Assembly (NCBI GenBank): GCA_014650015.1
Contig: BMUD01000002.1
Coordinates: 240,565 to 304,564, forward strand
Reading direction: 5' to 3'
DNA from: Streptomyces griseoloalbus
GTDB taxonomy: Bacteria > Actinomycetota > Actinomycetes > Streptomycetales > Streptomycetaceae
Length of the DNA: 64,000 nucleotides
Every line of letters starts with the position of its first letter. The first letter of the stretch is position 1. The notes below the pieces were generated by a model. That model was not told the origin of the DNA. It saw only the letters and a list, made by a program, of their open reading frames with translations, and ran no database searches. The position numbers and the translations under genes were made by a program. Below are positions 23,950 through 32,120 of the stretch, piece by piece.

Positions 23950-25437
23950 TCAGGCCCCGACGAGCGGGGAGCCGGACGGTGCCCGCAGGGGGGCGGCGAG
24001 TTCGGCGAGGGCGCGTTCCAGCCCGTGGAGGTGGGCCAGGGCCGGCTCCGTCGCGGCCGGGGCCGTCCGGACCGCGACGTCACGGCCACCGGTGAGGGCC
24101 TCGACCGCGATCTCCACGCGCCGGCAGGCGGCGGTCAGACGGGCGTCGTGCGAGGCCTCCGGGTCGGCCGCGACGGCGACGAGGCCGCGGATCTCCCGGG
24201 CGCAGTCGTCGAGCAGGGCGATCACGCGGCGGGCGCGCCGCTTGCGTCCGCGCATGGGGTTGAGGGGATGCACCAGCGGGGCGACCGAGAGCCGTACCCG
24301 CGCGAGGAGCCGCTCCAGCTCCGCCACCAGCGGCGCCGGGTCGGCGTCCGCGGTCCCGGCGAGCCGCGCGGCCGTCTCGGCGGTGCAGGCGTGGACACAG
24401 CGCAGGGCCCGCTGGATCCAGGCGTCGGTGATGCTGTGGGTGGTCACGGGCACGACGAAGGCCACCGCCAGCGCGGCGCCGAGCGCGCCGACGCCGGTCT
24501 CCACGAGCCGCAGCGCCAGCAGACCGGGGGTGAGCACGCCCAGCAGGCCGTAGAGCATGGCGGCGAGCATCGTCACCCAGAGCATCATCCAGGTGTAGGA
24601 CACGGCGGCCGTGTAGAAGATGCCGAAGACGGCGACGGCGACGACCAGGACCGTGAGCGGCCCGTCCCCGCGCGCGGGAACGGCGACGAACAGCGCGAGC
24701 CCGATACCGATGACCGTGCCCAGCACGCGCCGGAAGCCGCGCACCAGGGTCTCGCCCCGGGAGGTGGTGTTGACGAACACCCACCAGGTGGCGCCGACGG
24801 CCCAGTACCAGCGCTGCCCGGACACCAGCTGGCCCACGACCAGGGCGAAGCCCGCGCCGGCGGTCGCCTGGATCGCCTGGCGGGTGGTCACGCGGAAGAG
24901 CCCGGTGCCACCGGGCGGTGCCGGTACGACGGCCGGGGGCAGGCGGCGTTCGTAGCACCACACCCCGAAGCGCACCCCGGCCGCGGCGAGCACGGAGAGC
25001 AGGACGGAGGCGTACAGCTCGGGGAGCTGGCCGGTCCTCGCGTGCAGGAACTGCGCCACGAAGTACGTCATGAAGGCGAAGACACCGAGGCTGTGCCCGC
25101 GCGGGCCCCAGCGCCGCGCGTACACGCCCAGCCCGACGACGGCGAGGAAGGTGAGGTCCCGCGCCACCGGGTGGTCGTGCAGCACGGCCGCGACGGCGAG
25201 CACCGGCAGCCCGACGGCGGGCAGCAACGCCGTGGTGACGGCCTGCCCGCGGACCGTGGTGTCGGTGACGGTGAACAGGGCGAGCAGCGCGGCGAGCCCA
25301 CCGGTGACGGCACCGGTGAGCGAGTGGCCGGCCAGGCCGCAGACGACGACGGCCAGCCCGACGCCGAGCACGGCCCGCGTCGCGAAGCGCAGCCGGGTCC
25401 GGCCCGGGTCCGGAGCCATGAACACCCTCTTCAGCAC
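23950..25437 (-). CDS. FUSC family membrane protein
   Basis: This is a 495-residue integral membrane protein, the second FUSC protein of the window. An N-terminal hydrophobic bundle (residues 20-165) is followed by a second bundle (about 190-335) containing GQRWYWAVGATWWVFVNTT and RGFRRVLGTVIGIGLALFV, the diagnostic FUSC block. The C-terminal 150 residues are soluble and helical. Relatives act in export of aromatic or xenobiotic compounds. The start may be GTG 25437 (AGGGGG nine bases upstream) or ATG 25419 (AGAGGG five bases upstream). It is divergent from the Lrp/AsnC gene, which probably regulates it. Confidence 0.87.
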   Translation of the reverse strand: MLKRVFMAPDPGRTRLRFATRAVLGVGLAVVVCGLAGHSLTGAVTGGLAALLALFTVTDTTVRGQAVTTALLPAVGLPVLAVAAVLHDHPVARDLTFLAVVGLGVYARRWGPRGHSLGVFAFMTYFVAQFLHARTGQLPELYASVLLSVLAAAGVRFGVWCYERRLPPAVVPAPPGGTGLFRVTTRQAIQATAGAGFALVVGQLVSGQRWYWAVGATWWVFVNTTSRGETLVRGFRRVLGTVIGIGLALFVAVPARGDGPLTVLVVAVAVFGIFYTAAVSYTWMMLWVTMLAAMLYGLLGVLTPGLLALRLVETGVGALGAALAVAFVVPVTTHSITDAWIQRALRCVHACTAETAARLAGTADADPAPLVAELERLLARVRLSVAPLVHPLNPMRGRKRRARRVIALLDDCAREIRGLVAVAADPEASHDARLTAACRRVEIAVEALTGGRDVAVRTAPAATEPALAHLHGLERALAELAAPLRAPSGSPLVGA

Positions 25438-25608
25438 CGCTTACCGCCCCCTGGGAATGATGGTGTGCACCGTGGCATGAAAAAGACGCCGCGGGGTCCG
25501 CAGCGCCATCGACCTCTCCATATGAGCATCTGCCCCACCGGTGGCTCAACCGACTCCCTCACAGCTGGGCCATTGGCTCGATCCGTGGGGCTGGACGCGA
25601 CAGTCGGA

Positions 25609-25667
25609 GTACCAACGGCCGACGACGGGTGGCACAGCGGTCCGGCAGGCACTCGGGCCGTTGGTAC
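25609..25667. promoter_or_regulatory. 12-bp inverted repeats in the FUSC/Lrp divergent region
   Basis: GTACCAACGGCC (25609-25620) is matched by its exact reverse complement GGCCGTTGGTAC (25656-25667), centres 47 bases apart (about four to five helical turns). The octamer CAGTCGGA also directly precedes the left arm (25601-25608) and follows the right arm (25667-25674). Paired sites spaced by helical turns fit a multimeric Lrp-type regulator. Confidence 0.6.
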
Positions 25668-25704
25668 AGTCGGAAACGATCACTGGACGAGGAGGCCGGG
25701 CGTC

Positions 25705-26181
25705 ATGACCGTCGACGAGCTCGACACCCGCATCCTGCGGCTGCTGCTGGAGCAGCCGCGCACCAGCGTGCGGGAGTACGCCCGGATCCTCGGGGTCGCC
25801 CGCGGCACCCTCCAGGCCCGGCTCGACCGCATGGAGCGCGAGGGAGTGATCACCGGGACGGGACCCGTCCTCTCCCCCGCCGCGCTGGGCCACCCCGTGC
25901 TCGCGTTCGTGCACATCGAGGTCACCCAGGGGCACCTGGACGAGGTGGGGGACGCGCTGGCCGCCGTACCGGAGATCGTCGAGGCGTTCTCCATCACGGG
26001 CGGCGGCGATCTGCTGACCCGGGTCGTGGCGCGCGACGCCGGGCATCTGGAGGACGTGATCCAGAAGCTGATCAGCCTGCCCGGCGTGGTGCGCACCCGT
26101 ACCGAGATGGCGCTGCGCGAACGCGTCCCGCACCGGCTGCTGCCGCTGGTGGAGTCGATCGGCCGCACGGCCCGGAAGTGA
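25705..26181 (+). CDS. Lrp/AsnC family transcriptional regulator
   Basis: This is a 158-residue regulator of the feast/famine family. The N-terminal helix-turn-helix spans residues about 3-50 (ELDTRILRLLLEQPRTSVREY, then RGTLQARLDRMEREGVI). The RAM ligand domain follows (VLAFVHIEVTQGHL, VEAFSITGGGDLLTRVVARD, SLPGVVRTRTEMAL), with the Gly-rich loop that binds amino acids in the family. AGGAGG is 11 bases before the ATG. It is divergent from the FUSC gene across strong inverted repeats, so autoregulation and control of the transporter are likely. The effector is unknown. Confidence 0.93.
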   Translation: MTVDELDTRILRLLLEQPRTSVREYARILGVARGTLQARLDRMEREGVITGTGPVLSPAALGHPVLAFVHIEVTQGHLDEVGDALAAVPEIVEAFSITGGGDLLTRVVARDAGHLEDVIQKLISLPGVVRTRTEMALRERVPHRLLPLVESIGRTARK

Positions 26182-26201
26182 GCCTTGGCATCCTGGAGCC
26201 C

Positions 26202-26897
26202 ATGAGCACCCTCGGCACCCTCTCGGTCATCTTCGATCTCGACGGCACGCTCGTGGACAGCGAACCCCACTACTACGAGGCGGGCCGCCGGACCCTCGCC
26301 GCGTACGGGGTGCCGGACTTCTCCTGGGCCGAGCACGAGCGCTACGTCGGGATCAGCACGAGGGAGACAATTACCGACTGGCGGGAGAGGTACGGCATCT
26401 CCGCATCGGTCGAGGAGCTGCTCGCGGTCAAGAACCGCCGCTATCTGGAGTTGGCCGGCGCCGCCACGCGGGTCTACCCGGAGATGCGCGCGTTCGTCGA
26501 ACTGCTGGCGGCCGAGGGCGTGCCGATGGCCGTGGCCTCCGGTTCTTCACCCGAGGCCATCGGGGCGATCCTGGCCGGCACGGGCCTGGACGCGCAGTTG
26601 CGCATCGTCGTCTCGGCCGACGAGGTCGCGCACGGCAAGCCGGCTCCCGATGTCTTCCTGGAGGCGGCCCGCAGACTCGGCGCGGACCCGGCCGACTGCG
26701 TGGTGGTCGAGGACGCCGCCCCGGGCGTCGCAGCCGCCCACGCGGCGGGGATGCGCTGCATCGCGATCCCCTACGTCGCCGCGCAGGCCGACGCCGCCGA
26801 GTTCGCCACCGCCGGCCTGCTGCTGCGCGGCGGGCAGGCGGAGTTCACCGCCCGGGCGGCGCGCGCGTGGCTGGCGGACCCCGCAGGGCGTCCCTGA
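26202..26897 (+). CDS. HAD-family hydrolase (beta-phosphoglucomutase-like)
   Basis: This 231-residue phosphatase or phosphomutase has all four HAD motifs: VIFDLDGTLVDSEP (nucleophile Asp and acid/base Asp), MAVASGSSPEAI (Ser), HGKPAPDVFLEAA (Lys) and CVVVEDAAPGVAAAHAAGM (acidic pair). An alpha-helical cap lies at residues about 20-90. This subfamily dephosphorylates sugar phosphates such as 2-deoxyglucose-6-phosphate or interconverts hexose phosphates. GGAG precedes the ATG. It begins 20 bases after the Lrp gene in the same direction and may be co-transcribed. Confidence 0.92.
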   Translation: MSTLGTLSVIFDLDGTLVDSEPHYYEAGRRTLAAYGVPDFSWAEHERYVGISTRETITDWRERYGISASVEELLAVKNRRYLELAGAATRVYPEMRAFVELLAAEGVPMAVASGSSPEAIGAILAGTGLDAQLRIVVSADEVAHGKPAPDVFLEAARRLGADPADCVVVEDAAPGVAAAHAAGMRCIAIPYVAAQADAAEFATAGLLLRGGQAEFTARAARAWLADPAGRP

Positions 26898-26955
26898 CCG
26901 GCATCCGCGTCCACGCGTTCTCGGTGAACGTACGCAACCGATCGCTCCTGACCCG

Positions 26956-27021
26956 TTGACGCCCTCCCGTCCCCTCCCTATCGTCTGGTCGATTGTTCGT
27001 ACGGCGTTCGAGATACCGAAC
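26956..27021 (+). promoter_or_regulatory. Promoter and candidate operator of the GH127 gene
   Basis: TTGACG (26956-26961) and TATCGT (26979-26984) are spaced by 17 bases. Downstream, GTTCG (27006-27010) and CGAAC (27017-27021) form an inverted repeat over six bases, within a GTTCG-rich stretch, just before the GAGGAG ribosome site. It is a plausible operator for a sugar-responsive repressor. Confidence 0.5.
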
Positions 27022-27038
27022 CGAACAGAGGAGCATCC

Positions 27039-29861
27039 ATGGCACGGCCCCTCTCCAGACGAACCCTCTTCCAGGCCGCCGCGCTGGCGGCGACGGCGAC
27101 CGCCGTCTCCGCAGCGGCCACCGGGCGCGCCGTCGCCGCGCCGAACGTGCCGGCCACCGATCCCGGCGTACCCGCCGCGTGGACGGTGCGGCCCTTCGGA
27201 CTGGAGGACGTGGCACTCGGACCGGGTGTCTTCGCCGGCAAACGCCGGCTGATGCTGGACCACGCCCGTGGCTACGACGTGAACCGGTTGCTCCAGGTCT
27301 TCCGCGCCAACGCCGGTCTGTCCACCCGGGGCGCGGTCGCCCCCGGCGGCTGGGAAGGGCTGGACGGCGAGGCCAACGGCAATCTGCGCGGTCACTACAC
27401 CGGCCATTTCCTGACCATGCTGGCGCAGGCGTACCGCGGCACCGGCGAGCAGGTCTTCGCGGACCGGATCGACACCATGGTCGGGGCGCTGACCGAGGTG
27501 CGCGAGGCACTGCGGCACGACCCGGCCGTGCTGAGCGCCGGCGGACGGTTCGGGCGCGCGGCGGAGAACGTGCGCGGCTCGTACCGGTACATGGACCTTC
27601 CGGCCGCCGTCCTCGCCGACGCCCCGGCGCTCACCCTGTCCGCCTGGGTGCGCCCGGCGCACGACGCCGCCTGGGCAAGGATCTTCGACTTCGGCGACGA
27701 CACCACCCGCTATCTGTACCTGGCCGCCCGCAACGCGAACGGGGTGCCGCGGTTCGCCGTCACCACCTCGGGGCCGGGCGGCGAGCAGGGCCTCGACGGC
27801 ACCGCACCGCTGCCGCTCGGCGAGTGGAGCCATCTGGCGGTGACCCTGGCCGACGGCACCGGCACCCTCTACGTCAACGGCACCGCCGTGGCCCGCAACA
27901 CGGCGATCACGCTGACACCGGCCGCGCTCGGCACCCTCGCCAACAACTGGCTGGGCCGCTCCGCCTTCCCCGCCGACCCGGTCTTCGCGGGCGCGTTCGA
28001 GGACGTCAACGTCTTCTCGCGGGCCCTGACCGCCGCCGAGGTCACCGAGTTGCAGGGCCGCCGGGCCGCCGAGGCGTCGACCGGCCGGGGCGACCTGGCG
28101 TCGTACGCCTTCGACGAGACAGCGGGCAGCACCTTCGCGGACGGCTCCGGCCGCGGGCTGGACGCCACCCTGCGCCGCACCTGGGGCGCGCCCAGCCATC
28201 CGGGTTTCCTCGCCGCGTATCCCGAGACGCAGTTCATCGAGCTGGAGTCGATGACCGGCAGCGACTACACCCGGGTGTGGGCGCCGTACTACACCGCGCA
28301 CAAGATCCTCAGAGGGCTGCTGGACGCGTATCTCGCCACGGACGACGACCGGGCGCTCGATCTGGCGTCCGGCATGGGCGACTGGATGTACGCGCGGCTG
28401 TCCGTGCTGCCGGCGGCCACCCTGCAGCGGATGTGGGGGCTGTTCTCCAGCGGGGAGTTCGGCGGCATCGTCGAGGCCGTCTGCGACCTGCACACGATCA
28501 CCGGGCGGGCCGAACACGTCGCCCTGGCCCGGCTGTTCGACCTGGACCGGCTCATCGACGCCTGTGCCGCGAACACCGACATCCTGGACGGGCTGCACGC
28601 CAACCAGCACATCCCGATCTTCACGGGTCTGGTGCGGCTGCACGACGAGACGGGCGAGGAGCGCTACCTCACGGCCGCGAAGAACTTCTGGGGCATGGTC
28701 GTACCGCACCGCGTGTACGCCATCGGCGGCACCAGCACCGGCGAGTTCTGGAAGGCCCGCGATGCGATCGCGGGCACGATCGGCGACACCACCGCCGAGA
28801 CCTGCTGCGCGTACAACATGCTCAAACTGAGCCGGACCCTGTTCTTCCACGAGCAGGATCCGTCGTACATGGACTACTACGAACGGGCTCTGTACAACCA
28901 GGTGCTCGGTTCCAAGCAGGACCGGCCGGACGCGGAGAAGCCGCTCGTCACCTACTTCATCGGCCTGACACCGGGTCATGTGCGCGACTACACGCCCAAG
29001 CAGGGGACGACCTGCTGCGAGGGCACCGGGTTGGAGAGCGCCACGAAGTACCAGGACTCGGTGTACTTCGCGAAGGCCGACGACAGCGCCCTGTACGTCA
29101 ACCTCTACAGCGCCTCCCGGCTGACCTGGGCCGGGAAGGGCGTCACGGTCACCCAGAGCACCCGCTATCCGGAGGAGCGCGGCAGCACGCTCACCATCGG
29201 CGGCGGTCCGGCCTCCTTCACGCTGCTGCTGCGCGTGCCGTCCTGGGCGACCGCCGGATTCCGGGTGACCGTCAACGGACGTGCCGTGCCGGGGACTCCG
29301 GTTCCCGGCCGCTACTTCGGTGTCTCGCGGACCTGGCGCGACGGCGACACCGTACGGATCTCCGTGCCCTTCCGGCTGCGGGTGGAGCAGGCCCTCGACG
29401 ACCCCACCCTGCAGGCGCTGTTCCTCGGCCCGGTCCATCTGGTCGCCCGTCGACCGGGGCCCGCCGCGGTGCGGTTCGGGCTGTACCGCAACGCCGGCCT
29501 CTCCGGCGATCTGCTGCCCTCCCTCTCCCCGGTCCCGGACAAGCCCTTGCACTACACACTGGACGGCGTCGAGCTGGCGCCCTTCTCCGAGGGGACCGAG
29601 GACCCGACGCACGCCTACTTCCGTCGCTCGGAGCCGCGTGTGATCTTCGGCGTGTCCGACTCCGGCGTCGCCAACCCCGCGCGCGGCGACGGCACGACAC
29701 TGCTCGACGAGATCTGGGCGGGAGCGCCCTTCAGCGGCAAGGGCGCGCTGGTGACACGGGTGCGCTCCACCGTGGATGCCTGGGTGTCCGCCGCTTCGCT
29801 GAGCCGCGCCGACGGCGACAAGGTGGTGAGGACGGCCGGGGAGGCCACCTACGCCGGCTGA
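27039..29861 (+). CDS. Secreted GH127-type beta-L-arabinofuranosidase with LamG-like insertion
   Basis: This 940-residue protein has a Tat signal (LSRRTLFQAAALA) and an AVAA cleavage site near residue 33. The catalytic (alpha/alpha)6 barrel is recognised from GNLRGHYTGHFLTMLA, VWAPYYTAHKILRGLLDAY and the zinc/cysteine site: AETCCAYNM (Glu587, Cys589) and TTCCEGTGLES (Cys659, Cys660), matching the Glu-Cys3 zinc site and Cys nucleophile known for GH127. Between the first barrel segment and FLAAYPETQF, about 230 residues (155-385) form a laminin-G/concanavalin-like fold (LTLSAWVRPA, EWSHLAVTLADGTGTLYVNG). It probably releases L-arabinose from plant polymers. Confidence 0.9.
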   Translation: MARPLSRRTLFQAAALAATATAVSAAATGRAVAAPNVPATDPGVPAAWTVRPFGLEDVALGPGVFAGKRRLMLDHARGYDVNRLLQVFRANAGLSTRGAVAPGGWEGLDGEANGNLRGHYTGHFLTMLAQAYRGTGEQVFADRIDTMVGALTEVREALRHDPAVLSAGGRFGRAAENVRGSYRYMDLPAAVLADAPALTLSAWVRPAHDAAWARIFDFGDDTTRYLYLAARNANGVPRFAVTTSGPGGEQGLDGTAPLPLGEWSHLAVTLADGTGTLYVNGTAVARNTAITLTPAALGTLANNWLGRSAFPADPVFAGAFEDVNVFSRALTAAEVTELQGRRAAEASTGRGDLASYAFDETAGSTFADGSGRGLDATLRRTWGAPSHPGFLAAYPETQFIELESMTGSDYTRVWAPYYTAHKILRGLLDAYLATDDDRALDLASGMGDWMYARLSVLPAATLQRMWGLFSSGEFGGIVEAVCDLHTITGRAEHVALARLFDLDRLIDACAANTDILDGLHANQHIPIFTGLVRLHDETGEERYLTAAKNFWGMVVPHRVYAIGGTSTGEFWKARDAIAGTIGDTTAETCCAYNMLKLSRTLFFHEQDPSYMDYYERALYNQVLGSKQDRPDAEKPLVTYFIGLTPGHVRDYTPKQGTTCCEGTGLESATKYQDSVYFAKADDSALYVNLYSASRLTWAGKGVTVTQSTRYPEERGSTLTIGGGPASFTLLLRVPSWATAGFRVTVNGRAVPGTPVPGRYFGVSRTWRDGDTVRISVPFRLRVEQALDDPTLQALFLGPVHLVARRPGPAAVRFGLYRNAGLSGDLLPSLSPVPDKPLHYTLDGVELAPFSEGTEDPTHAYFRRSEPRVIFGVSDSGVANPARGDGTTLLDEIWAGAPFSGKGALVTRVRSTVDAWVSAASLSRADGDKVVRTAGEATYAG

Positions 29862-29953
29862 GACGGGCCGGAAAATCTTTCCCGAACGGTGATTGTCCCG
29901 CGCCCCGCGTCCGTACTTCCTGCTGTTGGGCCGTTCATATCCCAGGAGGCACG

Positions 29954-30703
29954 ATGCGCATCTCGCGCAGCACGGCAGGAACCGCGTTCGTGGGCGGAGC
30001 CATGATCCTCACCCTCGCCGCGCTCGCCTATCCCACCATGCTGGGCGTACAGAACACATCGACCAAGCAGGACCGGGTGGTCGCCAACACCAACTACGGC
30101 CCGCTCACCGAGGCGGACCGTGACTTCGTGGTGAAGGTGCGCGCGGCCGGGCTGTGGGAGCACCCGCTGGGGCTGCTGGCGATGGAGCGGGGTACGACGC
30201 CCGAGATGAAGGAGGCGGGAGAGCACCTGGTCGTCGGTCACGGCAGGCTCGACGACACCTGCCGCAGGATATCCCTCGAACTGGGCATCACGCTGCCGAA
30301 CCAGGCCTCGCCCCAGCAGCAGGGATTCGTGGCGACCGTGCAGTCCGCCGCCGGCAAGGAGTTCGACTCCACGGCGGTGAACATCATGCGCGTGACCCAC
30401 GGCCAGATCTTCCCGGCCATCGCCAAGATCCGGGCCAACACCAGGAACACCCTGGTGCGGCAGCTGGCCGACCAGGCCAACGACACGGTGCTCGACCACA
30501 TCACGGTGCTGGAGAGGACGGGCCTGGTCAATCACGAGCAGGTCAACTTCCAGCAGACCAGCCCGCCCAAGATGCCGCAGGAGCAGGTGACCCCGCCGGC
30601 GCCGCAGGCGGGCGCGCCGGTCCTCGTGCTGAAGATCCCCGAAGGGCTGGAGGACCTGAACACGGCCTCTCCGGCGCCGTCGCCGTCTCCGACGGTCGGA
30701 TAG
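29954..30703 (+). CDS. Exported DUF4142 domain-containing protein
   Basis: This 249-residue protein has an N-terminal signal or anchor helix (residues 9-28, GTAFVGGAMILTLAALAYPT). The DUF4142 helical domain follows: LTEADRDFVVKVRAAGLWEH, MKEAGEHLVVGHGRLDD and NIMRVTHGQIFPAIAKIRA, a ferritin-like bundle with conserved His residues in the family. The C-terminal 60 residues are Pro-rich and end in a PSPSP stretch, perhaps wall-spanning. AGGAGG precedes the ATG. The function of DUF4142 is not established. It ends 18 bases from the stop of the convergent LysR-like gene. Confidence 0.88.
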   Translation: MRISRSTAGTAFVGGAMILTLAALAYPTMLGVQNTSTKQDRVVANTNYGPLTEADRDFVVKVRAAGLWEHPLGLLAMERGTTPEMKEAGEHLVVGHGRLDDTCRRISLELGITLPNQASPQQQGFVATVQSAAGKEFDSTAVNIMRVTHGQIFPAIAKIRANTRNTLVRQLADQANDTVLDHITVLERTGLVNHEQVNFQQTSPPKMPQEQVTPPAPQAGAPVLVLKIPEGLEDLNTASPAPSPSPTVG

Positions 30704-30721
30704 GACGGCGGGCCCGCACGG

Positions 30722-31477
30722 TCACGACCTGCGGCGGGGCTTGCCCCGCCGCGGGGTCTTGGCCGTGCCGCCGGTGGCTCCCCGGCGGCTCCGGCCGGCT
30801 GAACCGCCGGCCGGCTGCTGCTTTTGGGCTCCGCTCCGCTCGCGCTTCTCCTGTGCCGGCTGCTGCTTGCGGCCGCGGGTGCTGTTGACGGTCCGGCCGC
30901 GGACGATGCCGATGAAGTCCTCGACCCGCTCCGTCGTCGCCGCCTCGGGCCAGGCCAGCGCCACGCTCGACTCGGGAGCCGCCACGAGCGGCCGGTGGGT
31001 GAGGTCCTTGCGGTGGTGCAGCCGGGCCAGGGACAGCGGTACGACGAGCACGCCGATCCCGGCCGCGACGAGTTCGATCGCGTCGGCGGTGGTGGCGGGG
31101 CGTTCGAGGGCGGGCCGTCCCGGCAGGCCGTCCCAGACGAGGACGTCGTCGAGGGGGTGCAGCACGATGTCGTCGGCCAGGTCCTCCAGGGACACCGTGT
31201 CGACCGCCGTGACGAGATGGTCCCTGGGCACCACGACGACCGTCTGCTCGGTGTAGAGGGGGATCGCGCTGAGGACCGTACGGTCGACGGGCAGCCGGAC
31301 GAGGCCCGCGTCGGCGTCCCCGGCCAGCAGCAGCCCCTGTGCCGTCGCGGCGGGCACCTGCGTGAGGGTCAGCGGGACGTCGGGCAGCCGCTCCTTCCAG
31401 ACGCGCACCCATTTGTCGGGCATCACGCCGGGTACGTACACGAGCCGGAACGAGGGGGGGACTTCCGAGCCTGTCAC
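30722..31477 (-). CDS. LysR-type substrate-binding domain protein without HTH
   Basis: This 251-residue protein corresponds to the effector domain of LysR regulators: FRLVYVPGVMPDKWVRVWKE, DAGLVRLPVDRTVLSAIPLY, TVVVVPRDHL and DAIELVAAGIGVLVVPLSL match the periplasmic-binding-protein-like fold. The N-terminal winged helix is entirely absent; the start is GTG at 31477 and no HTH is encoded upstream. The last 55 residues are Lys/Arg/Gln-rich and resemble a nucleic-acid-binding tail. It is divergent from the DUF5997 gene, a pairing I recall from other Streptomyces. It may act as a ligand sensor or co-regulator (inference). Confidence 0.85.
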   Translation of the reverse strand: MTGSEVPPSFRLVYVPGVMPDKWVRVWKERLPDVPLTLTQVPAATAQGLLLAGDADAGLVRLPVDRTVLSAIPLYTEQTVVVVPRDHLVTAVDTVSLEDLADDIVLHPLDDVLVWDGLPGRPALERPATTADAIELVAAGIGVLVVPLSLARLHHRKDLTHRPLVAAPESSVALAWPEAATTERVEDFIGIVRGRTVNSTRGRKQQPAQEKRERSGAQKQQPAGGSAGRSRRGATGGTAKTPRRGKPRRRS

Positions 31478-31491
31478 CGGGCCAGGTTACC

Positions 31492-31571
31492 GGCCGTGGT
31501 CGGCGGCCGTGGTCGGCGGTACCGCTCGACGGCCGTGGTCGGCGGTCGCGCTCGACGGCCGTGGTCGGCGG
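31492..31571. repeat. Tandem repeats in the LysR-like/DUF5997 divergent region
   Basis: The 15-mer GGCCGTGGTCGGCGG occurs four times, starting at 31492, 31505, 31531 and 31557, so spacings are 13, 26 and 26 bases. The 26-base unit (GGCCGTGGTCGGCGG plus TCGCGCTCGAC) is repeated. The array fills the space between the divergent genes and could be an iterated protein-binding site or simple slippage. Confidence 0.75.
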
Positions 31572-31587
31572 TCGCGCACACGGTCGA

Positions 31588-31593
31588 TACCCT
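31588..31593 (+). promoter_or_regulatory. -10 element TACCCT, leaderless DUF5997 start
   Basis: TACCCT ends seven bases before the ATG at 31601, with no Shine-Dalgarno sequence between. It lies just after the tandem repeats. Confidence 0.35.
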
Positions 31594-31600
31594 GGACGCC

Positions 31601-31993
31601 ATGACGTCGCACCAGAGCACCCAGACGATGAAGCCCGCGACCGCGGCGAAGAAACTGGGTGTGTACCTCGAGGCCACCCCCGCCGAGTTCCGGGAGGGGT
31701 CCGTCTCACGCGCCGAGCTGAACGCGCTCCAGGCGGATCCGCCGCAGTGGCTCACGGACCTGCGGCGCGACGGCCCGCACCCCCGCCCGGTGGTCGCGGC
31801 CAAGCTGGGCGTCTCCATCGCCGGTCTCGCGCGCGGCGGGGTCACCGAGCCCCTCACCACCGAGCAGATCGAGACACTGAAGCGGGAACGTCCCGAGTGG
31901 CTGGAGCGGGAGCGCGCCACCCAGGCCGAGGTCCGCAAGGAAGCGGCCCGCATCAAGCAGCGGGACGCGGAGCGCGCGCAGCGCGGCGACTGA
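31601..31993 (+). CDS. DUF5997 family protein
   Basis: This is a 130-residue soluble protein of a small actinobacterial family of unknown function. It contains ATAAKKLGVYLEATPAEF, then a repeated motif of the form PPQWLTDLRRDGPHPR and RPEWLERERATQAEVRK, and a short helix-turn-helix-like element VVAAKLGVSIAGLARGGV. The C-terminus is a charged helix. The HTH-like element suggests DNA binding, which is inference. The gene is divergent from the LysR-like effector-domain gene across a tandem-repeat array. Confidence 0.82.
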   Translation: MTSHQSTQTMKPATAAKKLGVYLEATPAEFREGSVSRAELNALQADPPQWLTDLRRDGPHPRPVVAAKLGVSIAGLARGGVTEPLTTEQIETLKRERPEWLERERATQAEVRKEAARIKQRDAERAQRGD

Positions 31994-32045
31994 CCCCGGC
32001 GGGCTCCGAAAGACGAGAACGCCAGCCCGCGCCACCCTTCCGGCG

Positions 32046-32061
32046 GGTAGAAATATCTACC
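32046..32061. promoter_or_regulatory. Palindrome in an AT-rich island before an unknown gene
   Basis: GGTAGA (32046-32051) and TCTACC (32056-32061) are perfectly inverted over AATA. The site is 60 bases upstream of the ATG at 32121 and is unusually AT-rich for this genome. The regulator is unknown. Confidence 0.4.
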
Positions 32062-32120
32062 AGCATGGCCGTACAGCACGCGTCCGCAGGGGCGCAGCCG
32101 ATCCTGCGCGGGGTGGGGAC

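Noticed and set aside
31492-31571. CRISPR-like array
   Set aside because: The repeats are contiguous multiples of 13 bases without unique spacers.
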